A DNA stretch of 19,368 nucleotides from an uncultured Eubacteriales bacterium. Its GTDB lineage: Bacteria; Bacillota; Clostridia; Lachnospirales; Lachnospiraceae. Shown one piece after another: positions 1 through 7,583 of the stretch. The stretch lies in assembly GCA_900544525.1 (NCBI GenBank), contig UQVN01000035.1:1-19368 (forward strand), written 5' to 3'. The notes below the pieces were generated by a model. That model was not told where the DNA came from, did not search any database, and saw only the letters and a list, made by a program, of their open reading frames with translations. How positions within the stretch are numbered: the stretch's first letter is position 1; every line of letters begins with the position of its first letter. A program made the translations under genes and the position numbers.

Positions 1-68
1 TATTTTCTTGCATCTCTATTTAACATCATTATAGCAACGAAGGAAATCTTGTTCGACCAAAAACTTGG

Positions 69-899
69 CTAATCTATGGCACTTTTTTGTCCTTTTTTAT
101 ATTGGCTTGGTAAAACACCATACTTTCTTTTAAATTCTTTTGAAAAAGCCTTGCTATTTGGAAAACCATGATTCATAGCAATCTCTGATATCGTATGATC
201 CGTATTTACAAACTCTTGAAATGCATACTCTAATCGCACACTTTGTAAATAAGTTTTATAGTTTGTTTTTGCGTATTTTTGAAACATTCGAGACAAATAC
301 GAAGGAGAATATCCAAAAACTTCTGCCAGCATTTCTAATGATAATTCTTTTGTATAATTATCTCTAATATAGGAAGTAATCATGGAGAGCTTGTCTAATT
401 TCTTATGGTTTCTCACTAACTCTTTTGGTATCTCTTGTCTTCGATAAAAATTAATGAGTAAATATAACAATTTAAAAAATCCGCTTTGTACTTTCCACTC
501 GTAACCGATCTCTTTTTCACAGACCCCTTCATACATCTCTTTTAAAAGTTCCATAATTTCTGTATCTTGTTCTCTTTTCTGATGGGTAAACAGCAAAAAC
601 TGATTTCCTCCTATATAGTAATTTTCAAATAGTTTTAATGGAATTTGTAGGACAATTGTTTTATTTGGTTCTGGTGATAAAATAGAATGAACTTCATTGG
701 AGTTTAAAAGAATAAATTCCCCCCTTTGTAAAAAACGTTTTTCATCATTCACATAAAACGTTAATTTCCCCTCAAAAACAGCAAAAATTTCGATGGAACG
801 ATGCCAGTGCTTCCCTCTAACATAATTTCCATCTTTTCCTTCAAATTGAAATAACTTAAATGGAAACCCTTCATTTGGAATAATTAATTCATGCTCCAT
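69..899 (-). CDS. AraC-family transcriptional regulator with N-terminal cupin sensor
   Basis: This is a 276-residue protein with two domains. Residues about 10-100 form a cupin-type sensor, shown by H31, H33 and E37 in a HxHxxxE arrangement followed by beta-rich sequence ending in a second conserved His in 'NSNEVHSI'. Residues about 170-272 hold the paired helix-turn-helix typical of AraC/XylS proteins, including 'LAEVFGYSPSYLSRMFQKY' and the second-helix signature around 'ISEIAMNHGFPNSKAFSKEF' ending in 'YGVLPSQYKK'. Such proteins usually sense a sugar or small metabolite and activate a nearby carbohydrate gene, but no sugar transporter or hydrolase is in view, so the ligand and target are unknown. 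The start is supported by AGGAGAAGG a few bases before the ATG. It lies 244 bp downstream of the aldolase and is separated from it by a terminator, so it probably has its own promoter. No clear terminator is visible in the 68 bases after its stop. Confidence 0.9.
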   Translation of the reverse strand: MEHELIIPNEGFPFKLFQFEGKDGNYVRGKHWHRSIEIFAVFEGKLTFYVNDEKRFLQRGEFILLNSNEVHSILSPEPNKTIVLQIPLKLFENYYIGGNQFLLFTHQKREQDTEIMELLKEMYEGVCEKEIGYEWKVQSGFFKLLYLLINFYRRQEIPKELVRNHKKLDKLSMITSYIRDNYTKELSLEMLAEVFGYSPSYLSRMFQKYAKTNYKTYLQSVRLEYAFQEFVNTDHTISEIAMNHGFPNSKAFSKEFKRKYGVLPSQYKKGQKSAID

Positions 900-946
900 T
901 TTCCTTCTCCTTTCCTATCCGCCCACTCTTCTACATGAGGCAACCA

Positions 947-973
947 TGAGAAGTACGCCTTTCCAACTTCTCA
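947..973. repeat. 8-bp inverted repeat upstream of the AraC-family gene
   Basis: TGAGAAGT (947-954) and ACTTCTCA (966-973) are perfectly complementary with an 11-base loop. The repeat lies about 50 bases before the AraC-family start. No T-run follows on either strand, so it is not a usual terminator. It could be an operator or leader hairpin, but that is inference. No convincing -35/-10 pair was found nearby. Confidence 0.35.
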
Positions 974-1045
974 CATTCCCATACTGTCCCCATATGTGAG
1001 CATAACTGCTCTTGCATGGCTCGTTGTCTTTGCGTAAATAAACAA

Positions 1046-1101
1046 ATATGCCCCGTCCTATGACAAATGTTTTTACATCCTCATCATAGGCGGGGCATAT
1101 T
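1046..1101 (-). terminator. Rho-independent terminator of the aldolase gene
   Basis: A long, nearly perfect inverted repeat is present. AATATGCCCCG and TCCTATGA pair with TCATAGG and CGGGGCATATT around a loop of about 20 bases. On the minus strand the stem is followed by T-rich sequence (TTTGTTTATTT). It begins about 42 bases after the aldolase stop codon, the expected place for its terminator, and isolates the AraC-family gene from aldolase transcription. Confidence 0.8.
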
Positions 1102-1142
1102 TCATTTACGTGGAAAGCATAACTTCCACTATAAAGAATGGA

Positions 1143-2012
1143 TTAGCAATCCGCTTTTCCGTCAGAACCGAATAATTTGATCTTTTCAATTACAGTTGCT
1201 CTAATTGCAGCACAACCTGGAGCTAATAATTTACGAGGGTCAAATCCTTTTCCTTCTAAATCTTTACCAGCTTCTACATATTTACGAGTTGCTTCTGCAA
1301 ATGCTAACTGACATTCTGTATTTACGTTAATTTTAGCAACACCAAGAGAGATTGCTTTTTTAATCATATCTTCTGGGATACCTGTACCACCATGAAGAAC
1401 TAATGGCATATCTCCTGTCTGCTGTTGAATGGCATCTAATGTTTCAAAGCTTAATCCAGCCCAGTTTTCTGGGTATTTTCCATGAATGTTACCGATACCA
1501 GCTGCTAACATATCAACACCTAAATCAGCGATTGTTTTACATTCCATTGGATCTGCACATTCACCAGCACCAACAACTCCGTCTTCTTCTCCACCGATAG
1601 AACCAACTTCTGCTTCGATAGACATTCCTTTTCCATGAGCTAATGCTACTAATTCTTTTGTTTTTTCTTTATTTTCTTCAATGTCAAAGTGAGAACCGTC
1701 GAACATGATAGAAGAGAATCCAGCTTCTACACATTTTTTACATCCTTCATAAGAACCGTGATCTAAGTGTAAAGCAACTGGAACAGAAATATTTAATTCT
1801 TCTAACATTCCGTTTACCATTCCTACAACAGTTTTATATCCTGTCATATATTTTCCAGCACCTTCAGATACACCTAAAATAACTGGTGCTCTCATTTCTT
1901 CTGCTGCTAAAAGAATTTCTTTTGTCCACTCTAAGTTGTTGATATTAAACTGTCCAACTGCATAGTGTCCTGCTTTTGCTTTTTTTAACATATCTCTTGC
2001 TGATACTAACAT
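1143..2012 (-). CDS. fba: Class II (zinc) fructose-bisphosphate aldolase
   Basis: The enzyme reversibly cleaves fructose 1,6-bisphosphate to dihydroxyacetone phosphate and glyceraldehyde 3-phosphate in glycolysis. The class II family is recognised from 'VALHLDHGSYEGC' (D84 catalytic, H85 zinc ligand), 'IEAEVGSIGG' around E135, 'GNIHGKYP' (H177) and 'LHGGTGIP' (H207), plus the C-terminal 'GVAKINVNTE' phosphate-binding stretch. Length is 289 residues, normal for this subgroup. The open frame extends five codons further upstream, but ATGGAGGAATTTAGTATG shows that the upstream ATG overlaps the Shine-Dalgarno GGAGGA of the second ATG. The start at 2012 is therefore preferred. The gene appears monocistronic: about 375 bases separate it from hemB and a strong terminator follows. 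Tagatose-bisphosphate or other class II ketose-bisphosphate aldolase activity cannot be excluded, but the sequence and solitary setting favour glycolytic Fba. Confidence 0.93.
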   Translation of the reverse strand: MLVSARDMLKKAKAGHYAVGQFNINNLEWTKEILLAAEEMRAPVILGVSEGAGKYMTGYKTVVGMVNGMLEELNISVPVALHLDHGSYEGCKKCVEAGFSSIMFDGSHFDIEENKEKTKELVALAHGKGMSIEAEVGSIGGEEDGVVGAGECADPMECKTIADLGVDMLAAGIGNIHGKYPENWAGLSFETLDAIQQQTGDMPLVLHGGTGIPEDMIKKAISLGVAKINVNTECQLAFAEATRKYVEAGKDLEGKGFDPRKLLAPGCAAIRATVIEKIKLFGSDGKADC

Positions 2013-2109
2013 ACTAAATTCCTCCATATTAAATTAAGTATTGTGTATTATGATTTATCTTATTCTGACTGTCCTTATAAAACTTTAACTTTTTATCTAG
2101 GAAATCTAT

Positions 2110-2130
2110 CAATAGGTATTCTTCCTATTG
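2110..2130. repeat. 7-bp inverted repeat in the aldolase leader region
   Basis: CAATAGG (2110-2116) and CCTATTG (2124-2130) form a perfect inverted repeat with a 7-base loop, about 100 bases before the aldolase start. It could be an operator or leader hairpin for the aldolase. On the plus strand it is followed by T-rich sequence, but no plus-strand gene is present to need a terminator. No strong promoter pair could be fixed for the aldolase. Confidence 0.35.
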
Positions 2131-2133
2131 GTT

Positions 2134-2323
2134 TTAGTTTTTATAAGAACACTGAGAAACACTTTTTAGTAGTTTCCCATATTCGCGTTCGCTAGTCAAA
2201 TATCTAAAAAAAGTTGAAATATGCTCCTCTTTTTTGTTCGTTACTTGGCTTACCGATTTCGCTTAAATCAGAAAATAAGCTGTATCCATGTTCTCTATCA
2301 TAAACTATGCTCATACTAGCCAT
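2134..2323 (-). pseudogene. Small reading frame split at a T7 run (unknown, possible relic or repeat copy)
   Basis: The 375-base gap between hemB and the aldolase holds a 39-codon frame from ATG at 2323 to TAG at 2204, starting MASMSIVYDREH and ending KRGAYFNFF. The stop falls in a run of seven T. If one T is skipped, reading continues as RYLTSEREYGKLLKSVSQC and stops at TAA ending at 2134, giving a 62-residue composite. The joined peptide is hydrophilic and of ordinary composition, which suggests one ancestral frame broken by a single-base change. No strong Shine-Dalgarno site precedes the ATG. I do not recognise the product. It could be a decayed gene, a copy of a dispersed intergenic repeat, or chance. 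Confidence 0.35.
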
Positions 2324-2387
2324 TCATCACTCGTCATTCGCACAGAATAAGCTATTGTTATTTCTATTGATTCGCATTTATTATATC

Positions 2388-3359
2388 TTATTTTTCTATT
2401 TCTTTCAACCACTCTGCAACATCAAGTGCATGATAAGTAATTAAAATTTTAGCACCTGCTCGTTTCATGGCGATCATATTTTCCATTACAATTCTCTTTT
2501 CATCAATCCAACCATTCATAGCCGCTGCTTTTACCATGGAATATTCCCCACTTACATTATAAGCTGCAAGTGGATAATCTGTCATTTTAGAAACTGCAGA
2601 AAGGACATCTAAATAAGCAAGTGCTGGTTTTACCATAACAATATCAGCCCCTTCTTCTAAATCCTTTTGTACTTCTAATAGACCTTCTCTTCCATTACAT
2701 ACATCCATTTGGTATGTTTTTCTATCTCCAAAACAAGGCGCCGAATCCGCTGCATCACGAAATGGAGAATAATATCCAGAAGCATATTTTGCACTGTATG
2801 CCATAATAACCGTATGAATAAATCCGTTATCATCTAATCCTTTTCGAATGGCTTCTACATCTCCATCCATCATATCCGATGGCGCGATAATGTCAGCGCC
2901 TGCTTCTGCACAAGTCACTGCCATTTTTGTTAACAGTGGAAGTGTTTCATCATTTAGAACTTCCCCTTCATGCACCAATCCACAATGTCCATGAGAAGTA
3001 TATTCACAAAGACAAACATCCGCAATCACAATCATCTCTTTGTCAAACTTCTTAATTTGACGAATGGCTCTTTGCACAATTCCATCTGGATTATAAGCTT
3101 CGCTTCCTTTGTCATCTTTATGAGCTGGAATCCCAAATAAAAGCACTGCTTTTACTCCACTTTCTCTCACACGAATTAATTCTTCTTCTAATCGATCTAA
3201 AGACCATTGATATATTCCTGGCATAGAAGGAATGGGTGTCTTTAAATTTTCTCCTTCTACAATAAAAATTGGATATACAAGATCTGACACTTGCACACTT
3301 GTTTCTCTGACAAGTGCACGCATATTTTCACTTGTTCTTAGCCTTCTTGTTCTTCTCAT
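2388..3359 (-). CDS. hemB: Porphobilinogen synthase (delta-aminolevulinic acid dehydratase)
   Basis: The enzyme condenses two 5-aminolevulinate molecules to porphobilinogen, the first common tetrapyrrole intermediate for heme, siroheme and corrinoids. The 323-residue product has the typical family length. Visible hallmarks are the zinc-site cysteines C116, C118 and C126 in 'DVCLCEYTSHGHCG', the first active-site lysine K191 in 'YSAKYASGYYSPFRDAA', and the Schiff-base lysine K244 in 'IVMVKPALAYLD'. The longer open frame would begin at 3425, inside the -10 box TATAAT, so that start is impossible for this promoter. The ATG at 3359 follows AAGGAAG at about 12 bases and gives the normal 'MRRTRRLRTSENMRALVRET' N-terminus. 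No other tetrapyrrole biosynthesis gene is adjacent, so it sits apart from any hem or cob cluster. A heme-uptake operon lies about 5 kb upstream on the same strand. Confidence 0.95.
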   Translation of the reverse strand: MRRTRRLRTSENMRALVRETSVQVSDLVYPIFIVEGENLKTPIPSMPGIYQWSLDRLEEELIRVRESGVKAVLLFGIPAHKDDKGSEAYNPDGIVQRAIRQIKKFDKEMIVIADVCLCEYTSHGHCGLVHEGEVLNDETLPLLTKMAVTCAEAGADIIAPSDMMDGDVEAIRKGLDDNGFIHTVIMAYSAKYASGYYSPFRDAADSAPCFGDRKTYQMDVCNGREGLLEVQKDLEEGADIVMVKPALAYLDVLSAVSKMTDYPLAAYNVSGEYSMVKAAAMNGWIDEKRIVMENMIAMKRAGAKILITYHALDVAEWLKEIEK

Positions 3360-3380
3360 TCTATTATCATCTTCCTTTTC

Positions 3381-3398
3381 AAAACTTTTACAAGTTTT
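3381..3398 (-). promoter_or_regulatory. Leader hairpin before hemB
   Basis: AAAACTT (3381-3387) and AAGTTTT (3392-3398) form a 7-bp, AT-only inverted repeat with a 4-base loop, between the inferred transcription start and the Shine-Dalgarno site of hemB. It could influence translation initiation, but the arms are weak. Confidence 0.3.
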
Positions 3399-3423
3399 TA
3401 TGTTTATTCTATCGTTAATGTTC

Positions 3424-3432
3424 ATTATACCA
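3424..3432 (-). promoter_or_regulatory. Extended -10 promoter of hemB
   Basis: On the minus strand the sequence reads TGGTATAAT, a perfect -10 with the TGn extension. The -35 region at 17-bp spacing is poor, as is common with extended -10 promoters. Transcription would start near 3417, leaving a leader of about 57 bases before the ATG at 3359. Confidence 0.6.
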
Positions 3433-3561
3433 CACTTTATGAAATCTTACTATGGACAACAAAAACAAAGAGAAACGAAGGATTTGATAATTTTATAACA
3501 AACTTACAATAAACATGGACGTCATATCTTATTTGCACGCAGTAAAAATTTCCTATTATAT

Positions 3562-3605
3562 AAAAAAGGCTAAAAGAAACGCTTCCTTTCTTCTAGCCTT
3601 TTTTT
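3562..3605 (-). terminator. Rho-independent terminator after the LuxR/MalT-like regulator transcript
   Basis: AAAAAAGGCTA-A-AAGAAA (3562-3579) pairs with TTTCTT-C-TAGCCTTTTTT (3588-3605). On the minus strand the single mismatch becomes a G-U wobble and a T6 tail follows, so minus-strand use is favoured, though it is nearly symmetric. It ends the transcript of the gene that stops at 3874 and insulates hemB. Confidence 0.8.
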
Positions 3606-3870
3606 AGCACTCTGTACAAGTCCACTCATTATTCAGTTTTCAAATACTGTCCTCAAGTAGTCGCTTATTACATAACTGCTTTGTGTGGATAAGATGATTT
3701 CCCTATTTTCTTATCCAAAGTTCATACTCTAAGAAACTACTCTATCTATCGTTTCTGTAGTTTCAAAAGACTAGGAACTTCATATAGGAAATACTCCCTT
3801 CAGGTTACTACCCCACATAATTATTTTATGACACATCATCTTCTTCTACATCCCCCTTTTGGGGTGGTTT
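3606..3870 (-). other. Hairpin-rich untranslated stretch (3' UTR or candidate small RNA)
   Basis: No gene is visible in this 265-base stretch between the regulator stop and its terminator. It contains three local inverted repeats. CCCC/GGGG around TTTT lies at 3853-3864, GAAACTAC/GTAGTTTC at 3733-3740 and 3757-3764, and TGGATAAGA/TCTTATCCA at 3686-3694 and 3709-3717. Together with the terminator this gives a chain of stems on the minus-strand transcript. It could be a long structured 3' UTR or an independently made small RNA. I could not match it to 6S, SRP, tmRNA or RNase P RNA, and no clear promoter was identified inside it. Confidence 0.3.
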
Positions 3871-3873
3871 TCC

Positions 3874-6261
3874 TTAACTATCCTTGAAATACTCTCGAAG
3901 TTCTAATCGAGATTTAATAGAAAGTTTTTGAAAGATATGTTTCATATTATATTTTACTGTATTTTCTGAGATATAAAGCCTTTTTGCAATTTCACTATTT
4001 CGCAATCTCTTGGCACCTAATATGGCTATCTCAAGTTCTCTATCCGTAAGCCCGAAAGGATTTCTTTCCTTCTTTTCCTTTTGTTGGTTGTATCTCCGTA
4101 GAGAACGAACATTTTTATACAATTCTAAAATTTGTTTTACGCTTTCATGGTACTTTTCTTCATGGAGAAGAACTTCAAATACATGTACCAATTCGGCATA
4201 ATATAAAATAATTGGATAATATAATCCGTCTGGTTGCACAAGATCTAATACCTTTTTCATATATTCAATGGATTTCTTTCTATTTCCAAGTCGATGATAA
4301 GCAACTGAGCGTATGATTTCAATTTCTATCTCCGCATATAAAAATCCACCTCGTTTCACTTGATTGTGAATATAGTTTCCAATAGAAATTAACTCTTGTT
4401 CTTGCCCTTTTGCTAACAGAAATTTTAAATAATAGACATGAATATAGTTAATAAAAGCCTCTGAATATTGTTTATCGGCAGAATGATCTTCTTTTAACCA
4501 TTCAGGAATTTTGTCCAGTTCTCCTAGAAATAGATAAAAATATGCTGAACATAATTCTGCTTCCAATAAAAGTTCTCGATTTTTGCTCTCTTTTACTTCT
4601 TGTTTGATGGTTTCTAAATATTTTTCCGCTTTTGTATGCTGCTCTAAATAAAGGCAAATTCGCATCATAAGAAATTGCCCTGCTATTTTAACGCTAAGCT
4701 GTCCACCTTTTTCTGAAATTTTGATTGCTTCATATGCAAGAGATTCTGCCTCTTCTATTTGGCACTTTAATAATTTTACTTCCGCTTGCATGGCAACCCA
4801 ATTTCCCATACCGTTTCCATTTGTTAAACGATAATAATTGGTCATACAACTTTTTAACTTCTGAATCGTCTTATTTAATTGTCCAGGGATAGAATAATAG
4901 AGATGACAGATAGATGGGATTCCATGGGTGAATACAATTCTATTGTCATAAATAGTAGAATTACCTTTTAGAAGTTCATATGATTTTTTATAATATTGTT
5001 CCACTTGATTTAAATGATATCCAAACGATAAGGAACGAAGAAAATAGATTTCACCTCTTAATTGTTCCTCCATACGTTTTGGAAGTTGTAACACCTGATT
5101 AAGATTTTCCTCTATCTCATCTAAAATGTGATTTCCTCGTCGTTCTTGTCCCCATAATAGAAAAATGCCTGCAACTAAAAGAGGAAACCTTGGATATTTA
5201 CATTTTAAATAATAAGGGCTATGCTCCATAATCTCCCATAGTTTCTCAAGGAATCTCTGATCTAGACATTGATTCAACTCGGATAACTGATAAGGATAAG
5301 AGAAAATTAACTCATATTCTTCTAATCGGCTATAAATATCAATACTGGATTTATAATCCTTTTGAGACTCGAACCATTTCGCACGCCTTGTATAAATTCT
5401 TTTTTGTATTGCCCGTGGCAACTTTTTCACGCCTTGTTTCAAATAATGGTATAATACCATTTGAATTTGATACGTATCGTGAATCATATCATATTCAATA
5501 AATGGATTTTTATCAATGACTGTAGAGATGTATTGGCAAGTATCATCATTTTTATCACCAATCAACATACCAATCTGATCAAGTGTTACCTCTTTCAACT
5601 GATATAGAGAAAATAAAACTTCTTTCTCTTCCATAGTCAAATGATTGATAAAATCTCTTTCTAACAGCTCACTAACACCAATTCCTGGCATAATCTTATG
5701 ATTATAATGATATTCTCGAATTCCAAGCATAATGGCTCCCGCCCAACCACTGGAATACTCATATAAAATTCTTGCTGTTTGATAACTAATCTTAATTCCA
5801 TTTAATTGATATAATTTTAAGATATCTTTTTCTTTTAACTCTAAATCTTCTTTTGTAATACTATGAATCGTATGATTTAGATGAATGCCATTCATTGGAA
5901 TATTTTTATTCATAATACAGATGAAATGCACGTCTTTGTTCCACATTTCATAAGAAAGTTCGTGTTTCCATCGCTGTTTTAAAATTCCATCTGTCTGGCA
6001 CCCATCGAGTATATAAAGCATTTTCCCTTCTTTTGGCTCATTGAGCTTATCTTTTATATATTGCAGATAGTTTTTTCTTTCCTCTTTCTGCAGTACGATC
6101 CATTTTACTTTGACCCCTTGTTCTTTAACGCGTTTTACAGCCTCTTCTACAGCCGTATGCTTTCCAAAAGCAAGCGGTGCAGAAACAATTGTAAGCGGAT
6201 AATCCATCACTTTGTTGATAGCTTTGTCAATCCTTTCATTGAAATAAAAACGTTGTTCCAT
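3874..6261 (-). CDS. Large LuxR-family regulator, MalT-like (LAL type)
   Basis: This 795-residue cytoplasmic regulator has the layout of MalT/LAL proteins: an N-terminal P-loop NTPase, a long helical repeat (TPR-like) middle, and a C-terminal LuxR helix-turn-helix. The P-loop region is near residues 27-36 (SAPLAFGKHT), with a hydrophobic Walker B-like 'MLYILDGCQ' near residue 80. The HTH occupies about 734-795, with 'LTDRELEIAILGAKRLRNSE' and 'IAKRLYISENTVKYNMKHIF'. The P-loop is not canonical: the first Gly is missing and His follows the Lys before Thr, and Walker B has a single Asp. ATP binding may therefore be altered. The middle third is rich in Tyr, Leu and Glu helices, as expected for the ligand-binding repeat region. 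GGGGAG precedes the ATG by about 10 bases. A good promoter lies just upstream, so it is probably transcribed separately from the aminotransferase gene. Targets are unknown. Confidence 0.87.
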   Translation of the reverse strand: MEQRFYFNERIDKAINKVMDYPLTIVSAPLAFGKHTAVEEAVKRVKEQGVKVKWIVLQKEERKNYLQYIKDKLNEPKEGKMLYILDGCQTDGILKQRWKHELSYEMWNKDVHFICIMNKNIPMNGIHLNHTIHSITKEDLELKEKDILKLYQLNGIKISYQTARILYEYSSGWAGAIMLGIREYHYNHKIMPGIGVSELLERDFINHLTMEEKEVLFSLYQLKEVTLDQIGMLIGDKNDDTCQYISTVIDKNPFIEYDMIHDTYQIQMVLYHYLKQGVKKLPRAIQKRIYTRRAKWFESQKDYKSSIDIYSRLEEYELIFSYPYQLSELNQCLDQRFLEKLWEIMEHSPYYLKCKYPRFPLLVAGIFLLWGQERRGNHILDEIEENLNQVLQLPKRMEEQLRGEIYFLRSLSFGYHLNQVEQYYKKSYELLKGNSTIYDNRIVFTHGIPSICHLYYSIPGQLNKTIQKLKSCMTNYYRLTNGNGMGNWVAMQAEVKLLKCQIEEAESLAYEAIKISEKGGQLSVKIAGQFLMMRICLYLEQHTKAEKYLETIKQEVKESKNRELLLEAELCSAYFYLFLGELDKIPEWLKEDHSADKQYSEAFINYIHVYYLKFLLAKGQEQELISIGNYIHNQVKRGGFLYAEIEIEIIRSVAYHRLGNRKKSIEYMKKVLDLVQPDGLYYPIILYYAELVHVFEVLLHEEKYHESVKQILELYKNVRSLRRYNQQKEKKERNPFGLTDRELEIAILGAKRLRNSEIAKRLYISENTVKYNMKHIFQKLSIKSRLELREYFKDS

Positions 6262-6312
6262 AAAATAAACACTCCCCGTTTCTATTTACTATGGATCTTT
6301 TTATCCACTCCT

Positions 6313-6341
6313 ATGATACCAAAATAATATCAATAATTCAA
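6313..6341 (-). promoter_or_regulatory. Sigma-A-type promoter of the MalT-like regulator
   Basis: On the minus strand TTGAAT (6336-6341) and TATCAT (6313-6318) are separated by 17 bases. The transcript would begin roughly 45 bases before the regulator start at 6261. Confidence 0.55.
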
Positions 6342-6368
6342 TGTTAGAACAAAGATGTCATAAAGTTT

Positions 6369-7526
6369 TTATTCCTTCTCATACTCCTCTTGAAAAACTT
6401 GAGCAAAATCTTCTTTTAATGGCACAGAGTATTCAGACAGCGTTTGATATAAAGCCTCTAATGTCTCAACTACGTCTTCTTTATTTGCATTTTCTCCCAT
6501 GTGTCCAATTCGAATTACTTTTCCTGCAAATACTCCAAAAGACCCAGATAATAAAATTCCAAACTTTTCTTTCATTGTATCTAAAATCTGTCGTTCTGTT
6601 ATCCCTTCTGGAATATAAAAAACAGTCACATTATTTGAAAATCCATTCTCTGCATAAAGAGTAAGTCCTCCTCTTACAAGAGCGGTTCGAACTGCTTTTG
6701 CAATTCTTGCATGTCTCCCTACAATATCTTTCTCTTCTAAAATATTATCAAGGGCTATGCTTAATCCATAAATATCACTAATTGGCATTGTATAAGGAAA
6801 CCACTTATCCTCATAATAAGTTTTAAAATTTAAAAGGTTACAATAAAAAGAAGCAATTTTACTCTTTCTTTCTTCCATCGCCTTAATCGCTCTATCACTT
6901 ACTGTTACAAAAGTGAGACCAACAGGGGCAGAAACTGCCTTTTGAGAACCTCCACATACAATATCTAACTTTCCTTCATCAATATTTAATTCTTCTCCTA
7001 TCATTCCAGAGACAGAATCTACAACGGATAAAATTCCAAACTCATCAAGAAGTCTTCCAATGGCCATAACATCATTGGTCATGCCACTTGGCGTATCGTT
7101 ATGTACGACTGTGGCATATTTAAAATCATGATCGGTTTCTAAATAAGCTCTTAATTCTTCTACATCAATTGTATGGCGATAATCCTTTTGATAAAGAACA
7201 GGATTTCCTCCATAAAGGGATACAAAATCCGCAAATCCATTCCCATAAATGCCATTGTCAATGACAAGAACCCGATCTCCTTTTTCCGTTAAAGAAGCAC
7301 AGGCACATTCCAACCCTAAAATTCCTTCTCCGCTTAAAATATAAACATTCCCTGACGTATGAAGTATTTTTGCAATTTTATCACAAGTTTCTTTGTATTC
7401 CTCTACAAAACTGGTATCTACATCAGGATTCGTTGTCTTAATACTTCTAGCATTTCTCACATTCTCTCTTACCTGAACTGGACCTGGTGTCATTATTTTT
7501 AATTCACATTCTTTTCTTGTTCCCAT
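6369..7526 (-). CDS. Class V PLP-dependent aminotransferase (alanine-glyoxylate/phosphonate aminotransferase-like)
   Basis: This is a 385-residue fold-type I PLP enzyme of the class V group that includes alanine-glyoxylate, serine-pyruvate and 2-aminoethylphosphonate aminotransferases. The N-terminal 'MTPGPVQV' loop, the 'LSGEGILGLE' phosphate-binding turn near residue 65, D170 in 'SVVDSVSG' (pyridine nitrogen contact) and K196 in 'CGGSQKAVSAPVG' (Schiff base) support this. The motif usually read H-x-E-x-S/T-T-G is HNDTPSG here, so the substrate may differ from textbook members, and I do not assign one. The gene follows an ECF transporter S component by 57 bases on the same strand, with no terminator between. 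The two are probably co-transcribed, and the enzyme may act on the imported compound or a vitamin-related product. The Shine-Dalgarno site is weak (AAGAAAAG), so the start is approximate. No terminator follows the stop. Confidence 0.85.
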   Translation of the reverse strand: MGTRKECELKIMTPGPVQVRENVRNARSIKTTNPDVDTSFVEEYKETCDKIAKILHTSGNVYILSGEGILGLECACASLTEKGDRVLVIDNGIYGNGFADFVSLYGGNPVLYQKDYRHTIDVEELRAYLETDHDFKYATVVHNDTPSGMTNDVMAIGRLLDEFGILSVVDSVSGMIGEELNIDEGKLDIVCGGSQKAVSAPVGLTFVTVSDRAIKAMEERKSKIASFYCNLLNFKTYYEDKWFPYTMPISDIYGLSIALDNILEEKDIVGRHARIAKAVRTALVRGGLTLYAENGFSNNVTVFYIPEGITERQILDTMKEKFGILLSGSFGVFAGKVIRIGHMGENANKEDVVETLEALYQTLSEYSVPLKEDFAQVFQEEYEKE

Positions 7527-7583
7527 ATCTTTTCTTGTATGGTGTATTTACAGGGAAATACATCCATACTCTCCTTTCTCCTT

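Noticed and set aside
2013..2027. Longer start for the aldolase (MEEFS-)
   Set aside because: Those five codons overlap the GGAGGA Shine-Dalgarno site of the next ATG, so they are leader sequence.
3360..3425. Longer start for hemB (22 more codons)
   Set aside because: The first codon lies inside the TATAAT -10 box, and the extra residues do not resemble the family N-terminus.
3640..3655. Resemblance of TTTGAAAACTGAATA to sequence found in rRNA operon spacers
   Set aside because: It is a short AT-rich match, and no rRNA or tRNA gene lies nearby.
3606..3870. 6S RNA, RNase P RNA or other known housekeeping RNA
   Set aside because: No conserved core sequence of those RNAs could be recognised, and the overall fold is a chain of local stems. 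It is kept only as an unassigned structured region.
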